Assembly: GCF_020532675.1 (NCBI RefSeq)
Contig: NZ_JAJAVE010000003.1
Location: forward strand, 434,001-498,000
DNA: 64,000 nt
Reading direction: 5' to 3'
Origin: Methylobacillus gramineus
GTDB lineage: Bacteria; Pseudomonadota; Gammaproteobacteria; Burkholderiales; Methylophilaceae
In this document: positions 18,376-25,254 of the stretch, piece after piece
Numbering within the stretch: position 1 is the stretch's first letter
How the letters are laid out: every line of letters starts with the position of its first letter
Position numbers and translations under genes: made by a program
Notes under the pieces: generated by a model
Told to the model about the DNA's origin: nothing
The model's database searches: none
What the model saw: only the letters and a program-made list of their open reading frames with translations

Positions 18376-20001
18376 ATGAATAAGACACAAGGGATAATCA
18401 CATGGCTGGCACTCTGGGTGGCAATCATCACTCCGTTGCACGCGGTGGCAGGGGAGCGTGAGTCACTGGAGCAATTACGCAGCACGACCGTGGGCTTGAT
18501 CGAGGCCTTGGTGCAGGAAGGTATCCTCTCCAAGGAAAAGGCCGAGGGCCTGATTCGCAAGGCCGAGAATGCCCGGCAAACGGAAACGGGCAATGAGCAT
18601 GCTCTGGCAACAGGGGCCGCTTTGGCTGGTGCGGCTAATGATGGAAGTGTGGTACGGGTGCAATATGTGCCTGAATTTGTTAAGCAGCAACTGCGGGCCG
18701 ACATTGAAAAAGACGTGATGGCCAAGCTTAATTACCATGTGGAAGAAGAGCGGCTCAAGCTGCCAAGCTGGCTGGACCGGATTTCGTTTGAGGGTGATAT
18801 ACGCTTGCGTTATGAGCCAGTGCGTTTTTCCGAACGTAATGCCTCTGAGGCATCCTTAGGCTCAGATCCATCACGCCAGGTCATGATACCCAACAGCACA
18901 CAGGATCAGGATAGATATCGGGTACGTGCACGTTTTGGTGTGAATGCCAAAATCAGTGATTGGCTCAGCGCGGGCATCCGTATGACTAGTGGGCATATGG
19001 ATAACCCTTTGTCGCCCAATCAATCCATAGACATCCGGGCTGCGAAGCTGGATTGGGGGTTGGATCGGGTGTTTATTACTGCCAAGCCGTATAGTTGGAT
19101 GACAGTCAGCGCAGGGCGTTTTGCTAACCCCTTCTTTTCTTCCGATATGGTGTGGGACAGATCACTGGCTTTTGATGGTGCCGCTGCGACATTCTTGCCC
19201 AAGTTCAACGATAGTCTGAGCGGTTTTGGCACTATAGGTGCCTTCCCGATTGATCAGGTGCAAAAGGGCGCGTTGAATAAAGCCGAGGATAAATGGATTC
19301 TCGGTGCTCAGGCTGGGATCGAATGGACCAGCCCCAACAAGTCATCTGCCAAGCTTGGCCTGGCTTTTTATGACTTCAAGCATGTTGAGGGCATTGCAAA
19401 TCAGATGGATGGCTTCGACTCGCGTTACAACGGCACGGTGATGCCTTATCGGCAGAAAGGGAATAACACCTTTGATATAAACCGCTCTGGCAGCACTGTA
19501 GGTACTTGTGGAATTAGGACAACGCTAGATGCTTACACCAATACTGGCTGTGGCCTGGCCTCCAAGTTTCAGGTCCTTAACCTGACGGGTCAGCTAGACC
19601 TTGCAGCATTTGACCCGGTGCATGTGATTTTGCAGGGGGATTATGCAGTGAATATTGGTTTTGATCAGCAAGAGATATTTCGCCGTACCAATGTCCTGTA
19701 TGAAAAAGAAAACCAGGCTTATCAGCTCAAGTTGATTGTGGGTATGCCGGAAATGCGCGAAAGGAATGATTGGCAGGTATTTGGCGCTTATAAAAAGCTG
19801 GAAGCTGATGCGGTTATGGATTCATTTACCGACTCAGACTTTCACCTAGGAGGCACCAATGCCAAGGGCTTTATCCTAGGCGGTAATTACGGCATTGATA
19901 AAAACACCTGGCTCACAGCTCGCTGGCTCAGCACTCGCGAAATCACTGGCATGCCGCTGGCCATAGATGTGTTCCAGTTTGATATAACAACCAGGTTCTG
20001 A
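18376..20001 (+). CDS. Putative outer-membrane porin
   Basis: 541 residues. A signal peptide ends near LHAVAG. It is followed by a helical region (about 30-140) with LEQLRSTTVGLIEALVQEGI and later VRVQYVPEFVKQQLRADIEKDVMAKL, and then a beta-barrel from about residue 150 to the terminal aromatic (FQFDITTRF). The barrel start (ISFEGDIRLRYEPVRF) and overall shape match the 'putative porin' family (Porin_5 type). No TonB box or plug domain is apparent, so it is not a classical TonB-dependent receptor even though it sits immediately behind tonB. It lies 70 bp after tonB without a terminator, hence probably in the same operon. The helical N-terminus could contact TonB or the coiled-coil protein encoded next. 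Confidence 0.75.
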   Translation: MNKTQGIITWLALWVAIITPLHAVAGERESLEQLRSTTVGLIEALVQEGILSKEKAEGLIRKAENARQTETGNEHALATGAALAGAANDGSVVRVQYVPEFVKQQLRADIEKDVMAKLNYHVEEERLKLPSWLDRISFEGDIRLRYEPVRFSERNASEASLGSDPSRQVMIPNSTQDQDRYRVRARFGVNAKISDWLSAGIRMTSGHMDNPLSPNQSIDIRAAKLDWGLDRVFITAKPYSWMTVSAGRFANPFFSSDMVWDRSLAFDGAAATFLPKFNDSLSGFGTIGAFPIDQVQKGALNKAEDKWILGAQAGIEWTSPNKSSAKLGLAFYDFKHVEGIANQMDGFDSRYNGTVMPYRQKGNNTFDINRSGSTVGTCGIRTTLDAYTNTGCGLASKFQVLNLTGQLDLAAFDPVHVILQGDYAVNIGFDQQEIFRRTNVLYEKENQAYQLKLIVGMPEMRERNDWQVFGAYKKLEADAVMDSFTDSDFHLGGTNAKGFILGGNYGIDKNTWLTARWLSTREITGMPLAIDVFQFDITTRF

Positions 20002-20672
20002 TGATGTGTATGTTGAAAATTGCAGGGTTAAAGCATGGTGTCATGGCGTGTGTCATTCTTGTGCTTGGCGCTATGTCACTGCCGATAATGGCTGCTGATA
20101 AGGATAAAGCTTCCAAGCAGCAAGAACGCCGTATGCGGCAGATGATGCAGCAGGTACAAGCGGAGAAGGATCAATTACAAAGCCAATTTGAACAGGAGAA
20201 GGTCAAGCTGCAGGAAGAAGCCAAGGCGCAGGAGCAGAAAAATGTCAGTTTGCAGATTAATATTTCATCCGCCAATCGCAAGCGGACTGAGCTTGAAAAT
20301 GAGCTGGAAACATTACGCAAGCAGAAATCAGAGCTTGAGGGTCTGCAGAACAACACCGTGGCTACGCTGGAAGCGACACAACACAAGCTAGAAGATGAGC
20401 GGGAGCTCAATGCCAAGAGTGCTGTGGAGCGTAAGGAGATGCAAGCATTGCTCGTGAAAAAACAGCAACAACTCAATGCCAGCAATGAGAAAAATGCCCG
20501 GCTGTATGATTTTGGTCTGCAGTTGATCCGTATTTACGAACGCCCCAGTGTGTATCAGCAGGCCATGCGCGATGAACCATTTACTCAGCTGAAACGCGTG
20601 GAGCTGGAAAACATATTGCAGGATTACAGGGACAAAATCGACGAGCAGAAAGTCACCGTAAACACACAGTAG
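20001..20672 (+). CDS. Exported coiled-coil protein
   Basis: 223 residues: signal peptide (about 1-31, ending LPIMAA), then an almost uninterrupted charged coiled coil (about 35-170; repeats like QQVQAEKDQLQSQFEQEKVK and ENELETLRKQKSELEGLQN), then a short C-terminal region (YDFGLQLIRIYERPSVYQQA) without membrane anchor. The ATG overlaps the porin stop (TGATG), with AGG five bases upstream, so the two are translationally coupled and likely act together. I do not recognise a named family. A periplasmic spacer or chaperone bridging the TonB module and the barrel is a reasonable guess. In-frame starts at 20004 and 20010 are equally possible. Confidence 0.7.
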   Translation: MMCMLKIAGLKHGVMACVILVLGAMSLPIMAADKDKASKQQERRMRQMMQQVQAEKDQLQSQFEQEKVKLQEEAKAQEQKNVSLQINISSANRKRTELENELETLRKQKSELEGLQNNTVATLEATQHKLEDERELNAKSAVERKEMQALLVKKQQQLNASNEKNARLYDFGLQLIRIYERPSVYQQAMRDEPFTQLKRVELENILQDYRDKIDEQKVTVNTQ

Positions 20673-20740
20673 TCCTGATCAAACTTGATGATTGATCCAG
20701 CAGGTTTCTGCCTGGAACATTATTCACCGTCTCCTCATTA

Positions 20741-20766
20741 ACCCCGAATTTTCGGGGTATTTTTTT
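20741..20766 (+). terminator. Rho-independent terminator
   Basis: ACCCCGAA pairs with TTCGGGGT around a two-base loop and is followed by AT and six T. It ends the exbB-to-coiled-coil operon. Confidence 0.85.
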
Positions 20767-20767
20767 G

Positions 20768-20785
20768 CCCGTCCGATGGGACTAT
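20768..20785. promoter_or_regulatory. Candidate PEP-CTERM-regulon operator
   Basis: CCCGTCCGATGGGACTAT keeps the GTCC-N4-GGACTA core of the dyad seen at 23128. It also shares the run ACCTTCAC downstream with the site at 627. A possible -10 (TAGAAT, 20817-20822) begins 40.5 bp after its centre. It lies 116-133 bp upstream of the PEP-CTERM start at 20901. Confidence 0.45.
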
Positions 20786-20900
20786 ACCTTCACATGATCT
20801 TGTCATATTGACGGCCTAGAATCCTTCCCGATAACGCCACTATTGCCGCTCATAGGCAGTGGATCATCCATCAGACGATAAAGAATTAGGGAAACCAACA

Positions 20901-22373
20901 ATGAAAAAACGCATTATTTCTGCTGCAATTACCCTTGCCTTTCTGCCAGCTATGGCTTCCGCCGCCAGCGCTTTAAGTGGGCTTGAAAAGCTGTGGACAT
21001 ATAATCATGCCAGTACCGGTGTGGCTGGCCAGACCTCTGAGATTGTCGCTTTCGACAGCTTGACCAATTCTTTATGGGTTGCTGGTGTTGCCGGGGTCGA
21101 TGTTTTGCATGCCAGTAATGGCAGCCTGATTCAGCATATCAATACCAGCATTTACGGCAGCATTAATAGTGTGGCAATCCACAATGGCGTGGCTGCTTTT
21201 GCGATAGAAAACACTACTGACCGTACCCAGCCCGGTGTGGTTAAACTGTTTGATACCAGCACCCGCAGCCTGAGCGCTGGTGTGAACTCCATCAATGTTG
21301 GCGCTCTGCCCGATATGCTGACATTTACCCATGATGGCAGCAAATTGCTGGTGGCGAATGAAGGAACACCCACTAATTATTCCGGTTATGACCCAGTGGG
21401 CAGTGTCAGCATTATTGATATGAGCAACCGCGCTGTGGCGGCAACCGTGAATTTCAATCATGCAGCCGTGTCCGGCACTGATCTGCGCCCAAAATCTGTG
21501 GCTGGTATGGACTATGAGCCTGAGTACATTGCGGTGAGCAAAGATGGTAGCAAGGCTTTTGTCTCCTTGCAGGAAGCCAATGGACTGGGAGTGATCAACC
21601 TCAATACGCATCAGGCTGAGCAAGTCATTGGTCTTGGTAGCAAGGATTTCAGCCAGCCAGGAAACTATATTGACCCTTCTGACCGTGACGGCAAGATAGA
21701 GCTGCGCCCTGTCGCTGCTCGTGGCCTGTATCAACCTGATGGGATTGCTGCCTATGAGTCCAAAGGCTTGACCTATCTGGTATTAGCCAATGAAGGTGAT
21801 ACGCGTGAAGATGAAGCAGACAAGAAGCGCCTCGGTGGTGCGGGGGACGCCAGTCGCCTCAATATTGCTAGTCCTGATACCAAGCCTGGTGATGTCGTGA
21901 CATTCGGTGCCCGTTCGTTCTCTATTCGTGACCAGGATGGCAATTTGGTATTCGATAGTGGTAACCAGCTGGATGCCAAGGCGATAGCACTTGGTATCTA
22001 TGATGACGGACGAAGTGATGATAAAGGCGTGGAGCCTGAAGGCGTTGAGTTGTTAGAGATCAATGGCCGCACGATAGCGTTTATTGGGCTTGAGCGCACA
22101 TTGAAGTCTGCCATCGCGGTGTACGACATTACCGATCCGACCAATGTCAGTTACCTCGACATGATAGTGACAGACGGCGATCTGGCTCCCGAAGGAATAA
22201 AGGGATATTTCCATGATGGTCATTACTACCTTTCCATTGCCAATGAAGGCACCAGCACGACAAGTTTGTACAGATTAGCCGCTGCTGTGCCAGAACCTTC
22301 CACCTGGGGCATGTTGCTCGGAGGTTTAGGCATGATGGGTTGGATGGGGTATCGCCGCCGCAACCCCCGTTAA
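20901..22373 (+). CDS. PEP-CTERM protein of the choice-of-anchor I type
   Basis: 490 residues. Signal peptide MKKRIISAAITLAFLPAMAS, then a beta-propeller-like secreted domain over most of the length. It has blades such as GALPDMLTFTHDGSKLLVANEGTP and VSKDGSKAFVSLQEANGLGVI and the late LEINGRTIAFIGLER and APEGIKGYFHDGHYYLSIANEG. These are typical of the 'choice-of-anchor I' esterase/phosphatase-like family, whose members carry different C-terminal anchors. The anchor here is a PEP-CTERM tag (AVPEPSTWGMLLGGLGMMGW, then GYRRRNPR). The start at 20901 has AGGGA about 9 bp upstream; an in-frame start at 20859 would add residues before the signal peptide. Catalytic activity cannot be judged from the sequence. 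Confidence 0.8.
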   Translation: MKKRIISAAITLAFLPAMASAASALSGLEKLWTYNHASTGVAGQTSEIVAFDSLTNSLWVAGVAGVDVLHASNGSLIQHINTSIYGSINSVAIHNGVAAFAIENTTDRTQPGVVKLFDTSTRSLSAGVNSINVGALPDMLTFTHDGSKLLVANEGTPTNYSGYDPVGSVSIIDMSNRAVAATVNFNHAAVSGTDLRPKSVAGMDYEPEYIAVSKDGSKAFVSLQEANGLGVINLNTHQAEQVIGLGSKDFSQPGNYIDPSDRDGKIELRPVAARGLYQPDGIAAYESKGLTYLVLANEGDTREDEADKKRLGGAGDASRLNIASPDTKPGDVVTFGARSFSIRDQDGNLVFDSGNQLDAKAIALGIYDDGRSDDKGVEPEGVELLEINGRTIAFIGLERTLKSAIAVYDITDPTNVSYLDMIVTDGDLAPEGIKGYFHDGHYYLSIANEGTSTTSLYRLAAAVPEPSTWGMLLGGLGMMGWMGYRRRNPR

Positions 22374-22442
22374 TCCTGATTGGACAAACTGTAACAGTTC
22401 TAATTATTTCTGATTGAAGCCCACGTAAAAGGAATCAAAAAT

Positions 22443-23117
22443 ATGAAAAAAGTAACAGGTCTATTGATGTTGTCCTTATTTTCCATCAGTACTTTAGCCC
22501 AGGCTGACGTACGTATCAGTGAGTGGATGTACAACACGGACAATACTGGCAGTGGTGAGTTTATTGAATTCACCAATTTTGGTGGTGGTGCCGTGGATTT
22601 CTCAAGCTGGAGCTACGATGATGACAGCCGCAACCCAGGCACAGTCAGCCTGGCCGCATTTGGCATCGTGAATGCCGGAGAGTCTGTGATCCTGACTGAA
22701 TTGGATGCTAGCGTTTTTCGTAGTTTGTGGAACCTGGCAGCGGATGTGAAAGTGATAGGCAAGCTCACCACCAACCTTGGCCGTGCGGATGAAATCAACT
22801 TGTTTAATGGTACTAACCTGGTTGATCGCCTGACCTATGATGATCGCTCCAGTAACGGCCCAAGAACTACTGGCATCAGCGGGGTTCCATCAGTGTTCAG
22901 TGACGTGGGAGCTAATCATGCTTCGGCATGGGTATTTTCTGTGCCTGGGGACCAGCATGGGACTTACGTCTCGAATGCCGGGGATATAGGCAGTCCAGGG
23001 CGTAGTGCTTTTATTACAGCGGTGCCTGAGCCATCTAGCTATGCATTATTGGCTGCTGGCCTGGTCTTGATGGGATTTGTCGGTTATCGCCGCCGCCAGG
23101 ATAAATTCAAGCTGTAA
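22443..23117 (+). CDS. PEP-CTERM protein with lamin-tail-like domain
   Basis: 224 residues. Signal peptide (MKKVTGLLMLSLFSISTLAQ) and a single LTD-like beta-sandwich (about 22-150): VRISEWMYNTDNTGSGEFIE, FVNAGESVIL-type edge (GIVNAGESVILTE), KLTTNLGRADEINLFNG and LVDRLTYDD. This is the usual layout of bacterial lamin-tail domains, which occur on secreted nucleases and surface proteins. The C-terminus is a PEP-CTERM tag (VPEPSSYALLAAGLVLMG, GYRRRQDKFKL). No nuclease domain is present. AAGGA lies 9 bp before the ATG. It follows the choice-of-anchor I gene by 69 bp with no terminator, so the two could be co-transcribed. Confidence 0.8.
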   Translation: MKKVTGLLMLSLFSISTLAQADVRISEWMYNTDNTGSGEFIEFTNFGGGAVDFSSWSYDDDSRNPGTVSLAAFGIVNAGESVILTELDASVFRSLWNLAADVKVIGKLTTNLGRADEINLFNGTNLVDRLTYDDRSSNGPRTTGISGVPSVFSDVGANHASAWVFSVPGDQHGTYVSNAGDIGSPGRSAFITAVPEPSSYALLAAGLVLMGFVGYRRRQDKFKL

Positions 23118-23127
23118 TGTAACCCGA

Positions 23128-23145
23128 TTAGTCCTAATGGACTAA
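23128..23145. promoter_or_regulatory. Best copy of the candidate PEP-CTERM-regulon operator
   Basis: TTAGTCCTAATGGACTAA has seven perfectly paired bases on each side of a four-base centre. Its centre is 52.5 bp before the TATAAT at 23189, about -64 from the expected start of transcription. That is where class I activators bind. Confidence 0.6.
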
Positions 23146-23188
23146 GGGAAAACACCAGTTAGGCGGTGCGTGAGCTTGGATCTGCCGT

Positions 23189-23194
23189 TATAAT
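23189..23194 (+). promoter_or_regulatory. -10 element of the PEP-CTERM gene at 23245
   Basis: Perfect TATAAT followed by GGACTC. No good -35 hexamer lies 16-18 bp upstream, which fits an activator-dependent promoter with the dyad at 23128. The leader to the ATG would be about 44 bases. Confidence 0.55.
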
Positions 23195-23244
23195 GGACTC
23201 AGATTTAATAACAAAAGTTTTCTTCCATTTTTAGGGGATTTACC

Positions 23245-23736
23245 ATGAAGTTTCTGAAAAGCCTGTTGGTTTCTGTTGCGTTCATAGCGGCAGCTTCTAG
23301 CGCAAATGCTGCAAATTACAATTGGGGTGTACTGAGTGATGGTGATTCCTATGAGGAATATACTGTTTCTGCAGGTGATTTTCTTGACACTATTACCTTC
23401 ACTATTGGCCAAGAGTCTGTTGCGGACTTCGGTGCTGGTGTTCTGAATGTAGTGGTTGGTAAAAAGCAATTCCAGTTTATTGAAAACCTGGCTGTATCTT
23501 TGTTTGATGTTGAAGATAATCAACTTGGTTCTGGCCTGAATTTCACAGTTGATACACTGACTGCTGGTACTTACACTCTGAAAATTACTGGTTTCGCAAA
23601 AGGTACACTTGCTGAAGCTGGTAAGTATGGCGTAGGCGTGACTATTGCCGCTGTTCCAGAGCCAAGCAGCGTAGCAATGTTGCTGGTTGGTTTTGCTGCT
23701 CTGGGTGCTGTTGCTCGCCGTCGCAAGACTCTGTAA
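23245..23736 (+). CDS. Small PEP-CTERM protein, tandem paralogue 1
   Basis: 163 residues: signal peptide MKFLKSLLVSVAFIAAASSA (cleavage ANA/A), a compact beta-rich domain (GDFLDTITFTIGQES.. resembling the FxDxF PEP-CTERM family, though the second F is Ile), and the tag VPEPSSVAMLLVGFAALG followed by AVARRRKTL. The ribosome site AGGGGA is part of a 21-base block shared with paralogue 2 (TTTTAGGGGATTTACCATGA). Controlled, I infer, by the dyad at 23128. Its last 77 coding bases and 3' flank are nearly identical to those of the next gene. Confidence 0.82.
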   Translation: MKFLKSLLVSVAFIAAASSANAANYNWGVLSDGDSYEEYTVSAGDFLDTITFTIGQESVADFGAGVLNVVVGKKQFQFIENLAVSLFDVEDNQLGSGLNFTVDTLTAGTYTLKITGFAKGTLAEAGKYGVGVTIAAVPEPSSVAMLLVGFAALGAVARRRKTL

Positions 23737-23750
23737 TTGTAATAAATACC
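23656..23750 (+). repeat. 95-bp direct repeat, copy 1 (PEP-CTERM tag and 3' flank)
   Basis: The stretch encoding the sorting tag plus the first bases after the stop matches 24413-24507 with only two differences by eye, both T/C. Identity continues past the stop codon (TAATTGTAATAAATACC), so protein-level selection alone cannot explain it. Confidence 0.9.
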
Positions 23751-23780
23751 TAGCATCGATTTTTCGATGTAATGAAAAAA

Positions 23781-23804
23781 ACGGCACCTTCGGGTGCCGT
23801 TTTT
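23781..23804 (+). terminator. Terminator with UUCG tetraloop
   Basis: ACGGCACC and GGTGCCGT flank a TTCG loop closed by C-G, then TTTT. A small stem (CATCGA-TTTT-TCGATG) lies 20 bp before it, and the same pair of elements follows the next gene. Confidence 0.88.
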
Positions 23805-23833
23805 GCATGGGGGGTGTTTATTTTGGAGCATTG

Positions 23834-23851
23834 TTAGTCCAATCAGACCAT
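23834..23851. promoter_or_regulatory. Candidate PEP-CTERM-regulon operator with extra half-site
   Basis: TTAGTCCAATCAGACCAT is an imperfect copy of the dyad at 23128. Its centre is again 52.5 bp before a perfect TATAAT (23895). A second TTAGTCC half-site at 23856-23862 lies 22 bp further on, two helical turns away. Confidence 0.5.
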
Positions 23852-23894
23852 ACCATTAGTCCATTCGGCCCCAAGACAAATCTTGCTGAATGAA

Positions 23895-23900
23895 TATAAT
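23895..23900 (+). promoter_or_regulatory. -10 element of the PEP-CTERM gene at 23963
   Basis: TATAATGGA is identical to the element of paralogue 1 over nine bases and stands at the same distance from the upstream dyad. No convincing -35 hexamer. Confidence 0.5.
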
Positions 23901-23962
23901 GGAATCTCGTGTTTGATATAACTTTTAATGTTTTTTAAACCATTAATTTTAGGGGATTTACC

Positions 23963-24493
23963 ATGAACTTCTTGAAGTCTATTCTGGTTTCTGTGGCGCT
24001 CTTAGTTGCAGCTTCCAGTGCAAATGCTGCAACTGGTACATATACAGATTTAGGTAAAATTGCTGTACTGGACATCGCTGAGATTGATCTCGGGTTGAAC
24101 GCTTACACAGCGACTGTTAAGCCTGTAGGTGAGTTTAACCATTCTTTCATTTTTACATTGCCTGAACTAGCTGATGTTAGTGCAACTTTGAACAACATTG
24201 TTGTACAGTTCCCAGGGTTTGATGTGTTCAATATTGCTGGCGCTACCTATAGCATTCTTAACTCTTCAAATGATGTGCTTGGAAGTGCTGCTGCTGGTAC
24301 TTCCTTCAATGTAAGTGGTTTGGCTGCTGGTCAATATACATTCAATGTTGTAGGTACAACGACCGGTATTGCTGGTGGTACTTACGGTTTTGCTATCAAT
24401 GTAACTCCAGTACCAGAGCCAAGCAGCGTAGCAATGCTGCTGGTTGGTTTTGCTGCTCTGGGCGCTGTTGCTCGCCGTCGCAAGACTCTGTAA
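23963..24493 (+). CDS. Small PEP-CTERM protein, tandem paralogue 2
   Basis: 176 residues. Signal peptide (MNFLKSILVSVALLVAASSA, cleavage ANA/A), beta-rich middle with EFNHSFIFTLPELADVSATL, and the tag VPEPSSVAMLLVGFAALG with AVARRRKTL, identical to paralogue 1. The middle differs clearly from paralogue 1 while signal peptide, tag and 3' flank are nearly the same. This is a mosaic pattern. The middle is closer to paralogue 3 (EFNHTFNFSLADVSSVNFSL). Confidence 0.82.
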   Translation: MNFLKSILVSVALLVAASSANAATGTYTDLGKIAVLDIAEIDLGLNAYTATVKPVGEFNHSFIFTLPELADVSATLNNIVVQFPGFDVFNIAGATYSILNSSNDVLGSAAAGTSFNVSGLAAGQYTFNVVGTTTGIAGGTYGFAINVTPVPEPSSVAMLLVGFAALGAVARRRKTL

Positions 24494-24507
24494 TTGTAAT
24501 AAATACC
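24413..24507 (+). repeat. 95-bp direct repeat, copy 2
   Basis: Partner of 23656-23750, with two substitutions in 95 bases, spanning the sorting-tag codons, the stop and 14 bases beyond. A more diverged third version ends the gene at 24691. Confidence 0.9.
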
Positions 24508-24540
24508 CTAGCATCGATTTGTTTCGATGTGATGACAAAA

Positions 24541-24564
24541 ACGGCACCTCAGGGTGCCGTTTTT
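24541..24564 (+). terminator. Rho-independent terminator
   Basis: ACGGCACC pairs with GGTGCCGT around TCAG, followed by TTTT. The stem is the same as at 23781 with a different loop. Confidence 0.87.
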
Positions 24565-24637
24565 GTTTTATAAATCATCATGATTGATTACTTATATAAG
24601 AATAATTATTAATTCTTTGGATATTGGGTAATGCAGG

Positions 24638-24643
24638 TATAAT
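24638..24643 (+). promoter_or_regulatory. Possible -10 element of the PEP-CTERM gene at 24691
   Basis: Perfect TATAAT 48 bp before the ATG, with TTTGGA about 16 bp upstream as a poor -35. Unlike the two sister genes there is no TTAGTCC dyad at the matching distance, so this copy may be regulated differently. Confidence 0.4.
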
Positions 24644-24690
24644 TCAGTCGGGGGGAATTTTCATCATAGTAATCATAAAAAGGAGTTCGT

Positions 24691-25197
24691 ATGAATATTC
24701 TCAAAAATCTGCTGGTTTCTGTGGCGCTCTTAGTCGCGGCTTCCGGTGCAAATGCAGCTGATGTAGTAGATCTGGGTGAGCTGAATGCTGGTATTAACAC
24801 ATACGGTACTACCGTAGCTGCTAATACAGAATTCAATCACACTTTCAATTTCAGTCTTGCTGATGTAAGCAGCGTGAATTTCTCGCTGGACAAGCTGGTT
24901 CTGAACAACGGTTCTACCAGTGTGTACAACTTCACTAGCCTGACTTACTCTTTGTTCAGCAGCAGTGATAACAGCCAATTGGCATTCGCAACATCTAATG
25001 GTGAGTTTTCCTTTGCTGCACTTGCAGCAGGTAACTACTACATTGACGTTGCAGGCAAGTCTAGTGGTGTAGCTGGTGGTATCTACAGCGGCTCTATCAA
25101 TGTGGCTGCTGTACCTGAGCCAAGCAGCGTTGCAATGCTGATGATTGGTTTTGCTGCACTGGGCGCTGTTGCTCGTCGTCGCAGAAACAAGCTGTAA
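24691..25197 (+). CDS. Small PEP-CTERM protein, tandem paralogue 3
   Basis: 168 residues. Signal peptide MNILKNLLVSVALLVAASGA (cleavage ANA/A), a beta-rich domain of about 110 residues with EFNHTFNFSLADVSS, and the tag VPEPSSVAMLMIGFAALG with AVARRRRNKL. AAAGGAG precedes the ATG. Its signal-peptide DNA closely matches paralogue 2, but the 3' flank does not, so it has drifted or escaped the homogenisation that keeps copies 1 and 2 alike. Confidence 0.82.
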   Translation: MNILKNLLVSVALLVAASGANAADVVDLGELNAGINTYGTTVAANTEFNHTFNFSLADVSSVNFSLDKLVLNNGSTSVYNFTSLTYSLFSSSDNSQLAFATSNGEFSFAALAAGNYYIDVAGKSSGVAGGIYSGSINVAAVPEPSSVAMLMIGFAALGAVARRRRNKL

Positions 25198-25228
25198 TCA
25201 AGCAATTGATTAAGTAGTACGTAATATG

Positions 25229-25254
25229 AACGGCGCCTCTGGCGCCGTTTTTTT
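25229..25254 (+). terminator. Rho-independent terminator
   Basis: AACGGCGCC and GGCGCCGTT pair around TCT and are followed by a T-run. It ends the PEP-CTERM array. Confidence 0.88.

Noticed and set aside
21072-21734. 220-codon minus-strand frame within the choice-of-anchor I gene
   Set aside because: Fully inside a well-supported gene and without recognisable motifs.
22370-22386. TTAATCC-TGATT-GGAC as another copy of the PEP-CTERM operator
   Set aside because: The left arm has a mismatch, the spacer is five instead of four bases, it overlaps the stop codon of the previous gene and no -10 lies at the expected distance.
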